DNA from: Candidatus Aenigmatarchaeota archaeon
Lineage (GTDB): Archaea > Aenigmatarchaeota > Aenigmatarchaeia > CG10238-14
Length of the DNA: 13,446 nucleotides
Assembly: GCA_017610225.1 (NCBI GenBank)
Contig: JAFCCM010000053.1
Span: forward strand, 1-13,446
Direction: 5' to 3'
The notes beneath the pieces are model-generated. The model had not been told where the DNA came from, ran no database searches, and was given only the letters and a program-made list of their open reading frames with translations. The number at the start of each line of letters is the position of its first letter. Position 1 is the stretch's first letter. This document shows positions 6,772-12,866 of this stretch, one piece after another. Position numbers and translations under genes: made by a program.

Positions 6772-7206
6772 CGCATATGATGTATCATCTGGATCAATTT
6801 CTTTCTGCATCATATCGTCAACAGATGTTTTTCTAATCTCGTCTTCATCATACCTTGTATCGAAAAATTCTGCTAGGTTAAAAACAAATGTATCATAGTT
6901 TCCATATAAGAAAACTATCTCTTTGATAAGGGTTGGGCCTAATAGTTTTTCAACTAGTTTAATAAAATCAAATGATGCTTTATTATACTCTGCATCTGGT
7001 AATGTTGTTGCCTCCAACGAATAAACAAGAATCTGATCCTTATGAACCATATTATATGATTTTTCCATATGATATTGAAGAACTGCCGAATATGACTCGA
7101 AATTAGTCATCATCGTTTCTCTTTTTTTATGTAGAAATATTGATCTTCCACATAAAAGTAAAACAATAAATCCAATTACAATACCAATCATTATTAAAAT
7201 TTCCAT
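6760..7206 (-). CDS. Single-pass membrane protein in the head region, unrecognised
   Basis: A 148-residue protein whose N-terminus (ILIMIGIVIGFIVLLLCG, about residues 3-20, then RSIF) is a clear membrane anchor followed by HKKRE. By the positive-inside rule the soluble C-terminal domain (30-148) should lie in the cytoplasm. That domain is mixed helical with acidic residues near the end (DTRYDEDEIRK, KEIDPDDTS). No signal-peptidase site is evident. The start ATG 7206 overlaps the last base of the preceding stop codon. It stands among small structural-region genes ahead of portal. A membrane protein here brings to mind T4 gp40, which helps start proheads at the inner membrane. I see no sequence likeness, so that is speculation; membrane disruption or exclusion roles are also open. 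Confidence 0.72.
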   Translation of the reverse strand: MEILIMIGIVIGFIVLLLCGRSIFLHKKRETMMTNFESYSAVLQYHMEKSYNMVHKDQILVYSLEATTLPDAEYNKASFDFIKLVEKLLGPTLIKEIVFLYGNYDTFVFNLAEFFDTRYDEDEIRKTSVDDMMQKEIDPDDTSYAPIV

Positions 7207-7499
7207 TAATCCATATCCGTTATAATGTCCTCATCCGGGGTTTCTTCCTCCGGTGGACTTTCTTCTTTGATTTCTGTTTCTATTGTTTGTTGGTTGTTTG
7301 ATTCTATATCTTCTATATTTAAACCAGTTATTTGACTTGGACGCCCAATAAATGTTGTTGAACTTGTTTTCAATATTACAACATTTGACATGTTAAATAT
7401 TTTTGACAACTCTTGACAGTATTTATCAAGATCTTCATTATCATCATCAAAAATATCAACATTGGGTACGCCTCGCTGATATATTGTGATCTTTTTCAT
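7206..7499 (-). CDS. Small acidic-tailed protein, unrecognised
   Basis: A 97-residue protein. The N-terminal 62 residues alternate short strands and a helix (MKKITIYQRGVPNVDIFDDD, DKYCQELSKIF, VVILKTSSTTFIGRPSQI), while residues 63-97 form an acidic, Pro-containing tail (KEESPPEEETPDEDI). The frame is open to a TTG four codons upstream, but the ATG at 7499 has GGAG 6 bases before and is chosen. The strand ending FIGRPSQITGLNIED looks like a conserved core of small phage proteins, but I cannot name the family. Its stop overlaps the next start by one base, so it is probably coupled to the membrane protein. The same two-part build (beta N-terminus, acidic tail) is seen in the gene before it. Confidence 0.72.
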   Translation of the reverse strand: MKKITIYQRGVPNVDIFDDDNEDLDKYCQELSKIFNMSNVVILKTSSTTFIGRPSQITGLNIEDIESNNQQTIETEIKEESPPEEETPDEDIITDMD

Positions 7500-7516
7500 A
7501 CTATTCTCCAATTCAA

Positions 7517-7819
7517 TTATTTTTCATTTTGTTTTAAAAGTTTCTCTAAAGTAGTAGAAGCTTCTTTTGACTCTGTTAGCTCTTCTACTGAAATATCCTC
7601 ATCTTCTTTTTGCAAAATCAATTCTTCTAAAAAGGGATCTTCAGGAACAACTTTAGTTTTTTCAAGCGAATATTTAATCATAGACGTACGAGCTTGAACA
7701 TCAAAAAATTGTATGTCCTTCTCTGACACATTTTCAATGGTGACAGGAGTTCTGAATCTTCTTTCATTATGAATGATGAATTGACCAGGCGTAAGAAATT
7801 TTATTGTATATGTTTCCAT
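7517..7819 (-). CDS. Small protein with beta N-terminus and acidic tail, unrecognised
   Basis: A 100-residue protein. Residues 1-52 look beta-rich (METYTIKFLTPGQFIIHNER, FRTPVTIENVSEKDIQFFDV) and the remainder is acidic and helical (EDPFLEELILQKEDED, TTLEKLLKQNEK). The frame runs upstream to 7861, but that longer form would read through the terminator hairpin at 7839-7864. The ATG at 7819 has AAAGGA 6 bases before and is the better start. It is the first gene after that terminator and no promoter is obvious in the 15 bases between, so expression probably depends on read-through. No family recognised. Confidence 0.72.
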   Translation of the reverse strand: METYTIKFLTPGQFIIHNERRFRTPVTIENVSEKDIQFFDVQARTSMIKYSLEKTKVVPEDPFLEELILQKEDEDISVEELTESKEASTTLEKLLKQNEK

Positions 7820-7834
7820 ATTTTTCCTTTCGAT

Positions 7835-7864
7835 AAAAGGAGTGAGCAGTTTCCTACCCACTCC
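7835..7864 (-). terminator. Intrinsic terminator with GAAA tetraloop after the acidic protein gene
   Basis: On the minus strand GGAGTGGGTAG pairs with CTGCTCACTCC (11 pairs, two of them G/T) around a GAAA loop, followed by TTTTAT. It starts 15 bases past the stop of the acidic protein gene. The T-run is short (four), so termination is probably partial. That would let some transcription reach the genes beyond while keeping the acidic gene message dominant. Confidence 0.75.
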
Positions 7865-7878
7865 CTTTAAATATAAAA

Positions 7879-9090
7879 TTATGCACCAAATCTAGCTTTC
7901 ATTTTTGCATAATGAACATCAAGTTTTGCTTTTCCTTTTGCTACACACGCTTTATATTTATCGGGTTGACCAATTTCTTTAAAACGCATACATTTCTTTT
8001 GAACAGAGATCATATCAGCTTTGCGGTCAGCTGCCATATCTTCTTTCGTACCCTCAGTCAATTCAATTTCATCAATGACATGATCAATATCTTCTTTAAC
8101 TTCTTCTTCTTTTTCATCATCATCATCATCATCTTCTTTTTCATCATCATCTTCGATAGCTTCTTTAAAGATAGAAAATGCTTCAGAATAGGCTTCTTTT
8201 TCTTCTTTTTCTTCATCCTCAACAGCCTTTGGGGCACCACCAGGAGCAGCACTTGGTGCAGGTGGAGCAGCTTCTTCTATTTCTTTGTCAACGTCTAACT
8301 CTTTATCTTCGTCGTCGTCACCTTCATCACCAGTTGGTGCAGGGGCTTCAGCGTCATCTTCATCTTGCTCCAATTGAAGTTCTTCCTCTAGTTTCGCTAG
8401 AGCGGCATCAATTTCATCATTTTCATTGTAGTTTTTAGGTTTGACCAGTTTGTCGGCTATATCTTTACGGTCGGGGACTTGACCAGCAGCTGTACCTGTG
8501 CCGGCTTGTTCTGTGCCAGCTCCCTCAGTGTCTTCTTCTGAGTCTGTGGCTTTCTTTTCTTTTGGCATTTCTTCTTTTGGACCTTTGCCTGTGTAGGTTA
8601 AATCAGCCTCATCAAGATCTTCTTCCATTTCAGCTATCAATTTTTCAATGATAGCATTTTCAATATCAGTAGATTCTTCGACTTCTTCTTCATCACCAGC
8701 TTCATCAGCATCAGCATCTACATCAACTTCTTCTGCTTCTTTAGCGATTTCTTTTTCTTTTTCTGCTTTGCCTCCAGCAATTGTATCAGACTTGCTTGTT
8801 CCAGCTTGTTCTGTACCTGCACCTTCAGCATCTTTCATTGACTCGCCTTTAGAATCGCCTTTATCATTTTCATAGTCAGCTTCATCTAATGTTTTTACTG
8901 CTTCTTCTGCATTTTCATTAAAGTAATACCTTTCGAGAATGCTTGCTGCGTCCTTATAAATGGGCAGCTCACCATCACCATCCCATGACAGGATCGGGTC
9001 AAGCATCGGGCCTTTTACTTCTACGTTATCACTCGTATCAAATTCAGCGATAGCTTCTTTTAATAGACTCATATAGGATTTTTTACTCAT
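7879..9090 (-). CDS. Highly acidic low-complexity protein, candidate prohead core/scaffold protein
   Basis: A 403-residue protein dominated by Asp and Glu (for example DDDEKEDDDDDDEKEEE, 314-330), with Ala/Pro/Gly linkers. A structured N-terminus (1-60) and a basic C-terminus (355-403, with Cys367 and Cys382) flank the acidic middle. EGAGTEQAGT occurs twice, at 89-98 and 189-198. The sequence contains LKE|A (12), LDE|A (70), LDE|A (161), IEE|A (273) and LTE|G (346), all fitting the (L/I)xE|(A/G) rule of T4-type prohead proteases. The start ATG 9090 has GGAGG about 9 bases before, a candidate promoter about 50 bases upstream and a terminator behind, so it is probably a highly expressed single-gene unit. 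Inference: an internal core protein cut during head maturation. Alternatives are a DNA-mimic or another charged structural protein. Acidic composition alone raises the chance of such sites. Confidence 0.8.
   Translation of the reverse strand: MSKKSYMSLLKEAIAEFDTSDNVEVKGPMLDPILSWDGDGELPIYKDAASILERYYFNENAEEAVKTLDEADYENDKGDSKGESMKDAEGAGTEQAGTSKSDTIAGGKAEKEKEIAKEAEEVDVDADADEAGDEEEVEESTDIENAIIEKLIAEMEEDLDEADLTYTGKGPKEEMPKEKKATDSEEDTEGAGTEQAGTGTAAGQVPDRKDIADKLVKPKNYNENDEIDAALAKLEEELQLEQDEDDAEAPAPTGDEGDDDEDKELDVDKEIEEAAPPAPSAAPGGAPKAVEDEEKEEKEAYSEAFSIFKEAIEDDDEKEDDDDDDEKEEEVKEDIDHVIDEIELTEGTKEDMAADRKADMISVQKKCMRFKEIGQPDKYKACVAKGKAKLDVHYAKMKARFGA
8115..8132 (-). repeat. Six-unit trinucleotide run encoding poly-Asp
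   Basis: cat is repeated six times on the plus strand (GAT on the coding strand), giving six Asp residues in the acidic protein. Such runs can change length by slippage, in whole codons, so the frame is kept. Confidence 0.8.
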
Positions 9091-9139
9091 TGTTTAATTC
9101 CTCCAAATAATTAATATACTAACGATTGATATCATTTGT

Positions 9140-9156
9140 AATTTACATTTTGTTCT
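9140..9156 (-). promoter_or_regulatory. Candidate phage promoter motif upstream of the acidic protein gene
   Basis: The minus strand reads AGAACAAAATGTAAATT, about 50 bases before the ATG at 9090 and inside the 98-base gap after the helicase gene. It differs from the capsid-gene site in only two of 17 positions, and both are preceded by TTT. A second TATAAATTTTA, like the T4 late promoter core, lies about 15 bases further upstream. Confidence 0.48.
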
Positions 9157-9188
9157 AAATAAAATTTATATTTTTGTCAGTTAGCTTC

Positions 9189-10688
9189 TCAGAATGATGC
9201 ATCTAGTCCTTGAAACTTTAGACCAGCTGGTGCAATACCTGAACCATCATCCTTCTTTGCATTTGTAGATAGAAATGCTTCATTGAATTTAAACCTACTA
9301 AAATCCACAGAAAAATCAACATTTATATTACTTTCGCCTGCTCTGTTTTTACCAATTTTTCCATGAATAATTCCATTATCAGATGGATCTTTTGCAAATA
9401 AAGCAACGAAATCAGCATGCTCAACTTTCTTAATTGATTCTGACATTTGGTCTAAATTCAACTCATTTGATGCTTGTATTGAATAAACCTTTCTGCCCAA
9501 CTGTGAACCTGTAATAACAGGAATATTATATTGTACTGCCAAAGTTTTGAGTGATAAAGTAATATGCCCCAGTTCTAATCGGTACATGTCATATTTCATA
9601 TCAGTCTTTAAAAGATCAAGATAATCAACATATAATCCTGCAATTGAATCTTTTCCATATTTATTAATTACATCATCAACAACACTCATTATATCCAGAA
9701 CACTAACACTCATAGCTGGAAAATATTTCATAACAATTGTTGAACCACATCTTAAAAGTCTATCTTTTATATTTTTTCCAATATCTACTTTTTTAGCAAT
9801 TTCTTCTAACATACCAATACTTGTTTTATTGAATAAAGGTTGATATGTTCTCATTAAAGATTCTTCTATGGTATTTTCCATAGTCACATAAATATAAACT
9901 CTTGTCACTTCTCCTGGAACAAACTTACTTGCTACGGTTGTATCTTGTGCAGGATCAATGGTCGCTGATTTTATAATTGTATTATTCAGCATTGTTGATT
10001 TGCCTGCTCCAGAACCTCCACCCCAAATATATAATCTTGAAGGTTCATAACCGCCCATCATAATTTTATTATCAAGAAGACCAAAACCAGTTGGAGTTTT
10101 ACTTGTTCTTTCATATTTTCTAGTAATCATTTCAAGCACATGATCATATGAATCATCAACGAGATCAAGTGATGCAGCTGCTTCAATTGTTACACTTCTT
10201 TGTGCTTCCATCATATTTGAATATAAATGTTTAATTGTAATTTCATAATCTTCAACAAGATCATCAATTGAATCAAATGTACCATCTTTGATTGTTTCCA
10301 AAACATTATTCAGTTCATCATAATTTTTAAACAACCCACTTATTTTTTTCCTAATTCTAACCTGTCGTATATAATCTTGAAATGCAGCTTCTGATATATC
10401 TTCTGTTGTTTTAAGGTCAAGTAAACTCATATGTTCTTTGAATTTTTCGCTTAATGAAATGCTATCCCTAATACTATTAACTGTTCTATCATCCATTAAC
10501 ATTTGAGATATTTTTCGTAAACAATCTAACTTATTTTTAATATCAACAGGAACCTCATATGTATCTCTTTGTTCACTGAAGTCTAAAATATCAACAATGT
10601 CTCGATATAGTGCTTTTGTTTTCTTGATCTTTGAGTTTTGATTCAGTAATAAAGAAAAACATGAGTTAAGAAAAGACTCTGTAATCAT
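9189..10688 (-). CDS. DnaB-type replicative DNA helicase (T4 gp41-like)
   Basis: Unwinds duplex DNA at the phage replication fork as a hexameric RecA-fold ATPase. The C-terminal half holds every expected motif: TPTGFGLLDNKIMMGGYEPSR (198-218), Walker A GGGSGAGKST (223-232), YVTMEN with the catalytic Glu271, Walker B GLYVDYLDLL (351-360), VITGSQLGR (391-399) with sensor Gln396, and KIGKNRAGE (444-452) with the likely arginine finger. The first 190 residues are helical, fit the N-terminal domain position, and are poorly conserved by eye. The 499 residues compare with about 475 for gp41. The start ATG 10688 overlaps the preceding stop (ATGA), with AAGGAGG about 11 bases before it. A candidate promoter lies just upstream inside the preceding gene. 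No primase or loader gene is in the window. Confidence 0.92.
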   Translation of the reverse strand: MITESFLNSCFSLLLNQNSKIKKTKALYRDIVDILDFSEQRDTYEVPVDIKNKLDCLRKISQMLMDDRTVNSIRDSISLSEKFKEHMSLLDLKTTEDISEAAFQDYIRQVRIRKKISGLFKNYDELNNVLETIKDGTFDSIDDLVEDYEITIKHLYSNMMEAQRSVTIEAAASLDLVDDSYDHVLEMITRKYERTSKTPTGFGLLDNKIMMGGYEPSRLYIWGGGSGAGKSTMLNNTIIKSATIDPAQDTTVASKFVPGEVTRVYIYVTMENTIEESLMRTYQPLFNKTSIGMLEEIAKKVDIGKNIKDRLLRCGSTIVMKYFPAMSVSVLDIMSVVDDVINKYGKDSIAGLYVDYLDLLKTDMKYDMYRLELGHITLSLKTLAVQYNIPVITGSQLGRKVYSIQASNELNLDQMSESIKKVEHADFVALFAKDPSDNGIIHGKIGKNRAGESNINVDFSVDFSRFKFNEAFLSTNAKKDDGSGIAPAGLKFQGLDASF

Positions 10689-11044
10689 AAATTAATACCC
10701 TCCTTATTATCATTTATATTATGTTCCAAATCGGCATTCAGGGATGCCAGGATTTCTTTGTCTATTTGAACTGCTATATGGTTTGACATGTCATCTATTA
10801 TTTTTTGTTGAAATGCACTCATTTCAATAAAGTTATCATTAGCTCCATCAATATATGTTGCAAACGTTAGATACTCTTGAGATTTTGGAGCAACTCCGAC
10901 AATTTGTTCACACCAATCTAATTTTTTCTTCCCTTGACATTTTGGGCAACATATTAGGGATTTGCTCTCTGGATAATTGCCTTCGCATACATCACAAATA
11001 ACTTCTCCTAATTCTTTATTAAGTTGGACCTTGAGTCGTTTCAT
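10685..11044 (-). CDS. Small zinc protein with a capsid-like C-terminal helix, unrecognised
   Basis: A 119-residue protein. CDVC (17-20) and CCPKC (32-36) form a probable four-Cys zinc site, followed by QGKKKLDWCEQIVG (37-50), which repeats the GKxDWVExVVG segment of the gene before it. The two are likely paralogues. Residues 78-103 (FQQKIIDDMSNHIAVQIDKE, then ILASLN) resemble the spine-helix region of the capsid protein in this window (292-316), with 10 of 25 residues identical by eye. A TTG at 11068 would add 8 residues, but the ATG at 11044 has AAGGAG 8 bases before and is chosen. It overlaps the upstream gene by 26 bases and the helicase start by 4. Function unknown; a structural or assembly link is inferred only from the helix likeness. 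Confidence 0.75.
   Translation of the reverse strand: MKRLKVQLNKELGEVICDVCEGNYPESKSLICCPKCQGKKKLDWCEQIVGVAPKSQEYLTFATYIDGANDNFIEMSAFQQKIIDDMSNHIAVQIDKEILASLNADLEHNINDNKEGINL
10711..10727 (-). promoter_or_regulatory. Candidate phage promoter motif upstream of helicase
   Basis: The minus strand reads GGAACATAATATAAATG, ending 22 bases before the helicase ATG and lying inside the 3' end of the zinc protein gene. It shares the GAACAwA and TAAAT parts of the motif seen at 2257, 9140 and 12701. It would allow the helicase to be expressed apart from the transglycosylase unit. Confidence 0.4.
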
Positions 11045-11258
11045 CCATCGTGCTCCTTTTCTTACCAACTACTTTTTCAACCCAATCCATCTTTCCTTCT
11101 CCACCACAAATATGACATTTAAGAAACATAGAAAGACCTTGAATTTGACCCACGCTCTTTCTTAGCATTTTACCCTTACCTTTACAGTTCGGGCAAAATT
11201 CTTCACCATCTTTTAATGTTATATGTTTTTTCAAATATGTGTTAAGTGCTTTGTCCAT
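11019..11258 (-). CDS. Small zinc-finger protein with DnaJ-like CxxCxGxG repeats
   Basis: A 79-residue protein with two CxxCxGxG elements, CPNCKGKGK (22-30) and CHICGGEGK (48-56), which together make one four-Cys zinc site of the type seen in the DnaJ central domain. It has no J domain, so it is not a chaperone DnaJ itself. The segment GKMDWVEKVVGKK (55-67) after the second pair recurs in the next gene. The start ATG 11258 overlaps the stop of the transglycosylase-like gene (TAATG), with GGGAG about 14 bases before, so translation is probably coupled. Such proteins often bind RNA, DNA or unfolded protein, but nothing here settles which. It may assist the neighbouring transglycosylase or helicase. 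Confidence 0.75.
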   Translation of the reverse strand: MDKALNTYLKKHITLKDGEEFCPNCKGKGKMLRKSVGQIQGLSMFLKCHICGGEGKMDWVEKVVGKKRSTMDETTQGPT

Positions 11259-12682
11259 TAGAAACCTAATACTCCCTTCACATCATTCAACTCTGTAAAT
11301 TCATCCTTTGATAAGAATTTAGTTACTAGATGTAAGCAATAGTCTTCATCTAAATCACGAAGCATATCCAATGATCTTGGAATACTATATGCTTTGATTT
11401 TTTGTTTTTTTGTTAGTTTGCCTTGATTGATATGGCGTGTAATATCAAAACATTCTTTATAAAATGCTTGTAAATCTCCAGATTCATAAATTGGAAATAC
11501 TCGATGTGCAAATTCTTTCATTTGCTCTTGAATCATTGGATAAACACTTAATGCATATAACATTGTGTATGATTTTACGCCAGGATGAAATGTTTCTGTC
11601 ATGACCTTAGATCTATTTGGATACATTCCATATACCCCTTCAATGTCCATTCTTTTAAACCCAGATTGATCTGACAAATTATCCATAATTTCTTGATATT
11701 TTTGTAACACTGTTAAGTCTGATGTAGTTGCTTCTGTCATAAATTTCATATCAAGATTTTGACTTTTAATATTCATTTTTCTCATATACCCTTGATCATC
11801 CATCACATTCAAAAACCGAGCTTGCATTACTTGTTTATACGGACCGGACGAATCATAAGTAATATTTAAATCAATATCATGGTATTTTTTAACTGTAATT
11901 TTAAACAGTTCATAGAATAGAACATCCCTAAAATTTGCTCCACCTAAAATATGAAAATTTAAATACTTCCTTCCATATTTTTTTGCTTCATTTAATAATG
12001 GGATTAAAGGTAGGACATAAATTATACATGGAATTGACATATCACTTGCCATATTAGCAACAATACCACCAGTTCCATGATTTTCAAATGCTGGAAACAT
12101 TTCACCATCTCTTAATATTTTGGTATATATTTCCCACAATTTTGGTGTTCTGAAATGGTGAATGTAAATAAGTTTCTTACGGACATGATCTGGTAATGCT
12201 TTTGCTTTTTGATATGATGCCATGTTCAGATCATAAACATCTTTAAAGTTCTTGAATATTTCACAACCAGGACCTGGTGGAACATCAAGTATAAAAGCGC
12301 TATCATATACATCATAATGATCAACTAAAAAATCATAATACATATTATTTAGAAGTAAATCAGATTCTTTACGAGTCAATTGACCCACAGAAATTTGAAA
12401 TCCTCCACTATCAACTATGAGATTACAATTATCAAATATTCCCATGTCACGACATTGCCTATACATGTCTGCTTCAACCTGACTATATTTTCCATATTTC
12501 TTTTTGTTTGGAAAGTTCTGGCCATATGAATGTAGATATCCTGAACAAGTGTCTGCCAAAAATCGAGATACATCATCTCTTGAAAAATTATCTTCATATT
12601 TTCCTCTACGACCATCTATAAACATATCAATAATAGTCGCAAGAGTTTCAAACCCTGCTAGAACGTACCCGCTTCTCGCCAT
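11258..12682 (-). CDS. TGT-fold transglycosylase-like protein, possibly DpdA-type DNA guanine exchange
   Basis: A 474-residue TIM-barrel protein like tRNA-guanine transglycosylases, which swap guanine for a 7-deazaguanine. LIVDSGGFQISVG (88-100) is the hallmark strand with the conserved Asp91. ILDVPPGPG (131-139) supplies a second Asp (133) in the position of the base-binding Asp. NFHILGGANFRDV (242-254) resembles the GG base-recognition loop. NITYDSSGPYKQVMQARF (273-290) places Asp277 at the nucleophile position. The CxCxxC zinc site of bacterial TGT near the C-terminus is absent. That, and phage origin, suggest the DpdA group, which puts deazaguanines into DNA. The substrate cannot be read from sequence, and no preQ0 synthesis gene (queC, D, E or folE type) is in the window. 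The start ATG 12682 has AGGAG about 8 bases before, and a candidate promoter lies immediately upstream. Confidence 0.72.
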   Translation of the reverse strand: MARSGYVLAGFETLATIIDMFIDGRRGKYEDNFSRDDVSRFLADTCSGYLHSYGQNFPNKKKYGKYSQVEADMYRQCRDMGIFDNCNLIVDSGGFQISVGQLTRKESDLLLNNMYYDFLVDHYDVYDSAFILDVPPGPGCEIFKNFKDVYDLNMASYQKAKALPDHVRKKLIYIHHFRTPKLWEIYTKILRDGEMFPAFENHGTGGIVANMASDMSIPCIIYVLPLIPLLNEAKKYGRKYLNFHILGGANFRDVLFYELFKITVKKYHDIDLNITYDSSGPYKQVMQARFLNVMDDQGYMRKMNIKSQNLDMKFMTEATTSDLTVLQKYQEIMDNLSDQSGFKRMDIEGVYGMYPNRSKVMTETFHPGVKSYTMLYALSVYPMIQEQMKEFAHRVFPIYESGDLQAFYKECFDITRHINQGKLTKKQKIKAYSIPRSLDMLRDLDEDYCLHLVTKFLSKDEFTELNDVKGVLGF

Positions 12683-12700
12683 TCACATTCTCCTAGTTTT

Positions 12701-12716
12701 CTTTATACTTTGTTCT
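12701..12716 (-). promoter_or_regulatory. Candidate phage promoter motif upstream of the transglycosylase-like gene
   Basis: The minus strand reads AGAACAAAGTATAAAG, ending 18 bases before the ATG at 12682. It overlaps the final codons and stop (GTA TAA) of the small zinc ribbon gene. It has the GAACAAA and TATAAA parts of the four-site motif, with TATAAA close to the T4 late promoter core. Confidence 0.42.
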
Positions 12717-12864
12717 TAATATTTTCACAATCATCCCATATTTTTCTCATTTCGTCGTAATTCACCCATTTAATATATAAATGATTACATAGTGGGCATT
12801 GAGTAGGACCCGGTCTTGAATCCCACTCACACCCACATTTTAAACATTTGTGTTTTGCTAACAC
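12703..12864 (-). CDS. 53-residue zinc-ribbon protein with GTG start
   Basis: A short frame from GTG at 12864 to TAA at 12703-12705. CLKC (7-10) and CPLC (23-26) make a four-Cys zinc ribbon, with a fifth Cys at 12 and the aromatic stretch CEWDSRPGPTQ between. NHLYIKWVNYDEMRKIWDDC follows as a strand and helix. The Cys pattern and reading frame are too orderly to be chance, and the frame fills exactly the gap between the Ntn hydrolase stop (two bases away) and the next promoter. No strong ribosome binding site precedes the GTG, so coupling to the upstream gene is likely. No in-frame ATG is available at the 5' end. Function unknown. The sequence type occurs as a small companion protein in many phages, but I cannot name a role. 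Confidence 0.7.
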   Translation of the reverse strand: MLAKHKCLKCGCEWDSRPGPTQCPLCNHLYIKWVNYDEMRKIWDDCENIKNKV

Positions 12865-12866
12865 TT

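Noticed and set aside
8058..8252. Lys/Met-rich minus-strand frame of 64 residues
   Set aside because: Shifted reading of the acidic protein's GAT/GAA repeats; no ribosome binding site and absurd composition.
7912..8298. Phe-rich plus-strand frame of 128 residues
   Set aside because: Antisense of the poly-Asp/Glu region (GAT and GAA read as Phe, Ile and Leu); not a plausible protein.
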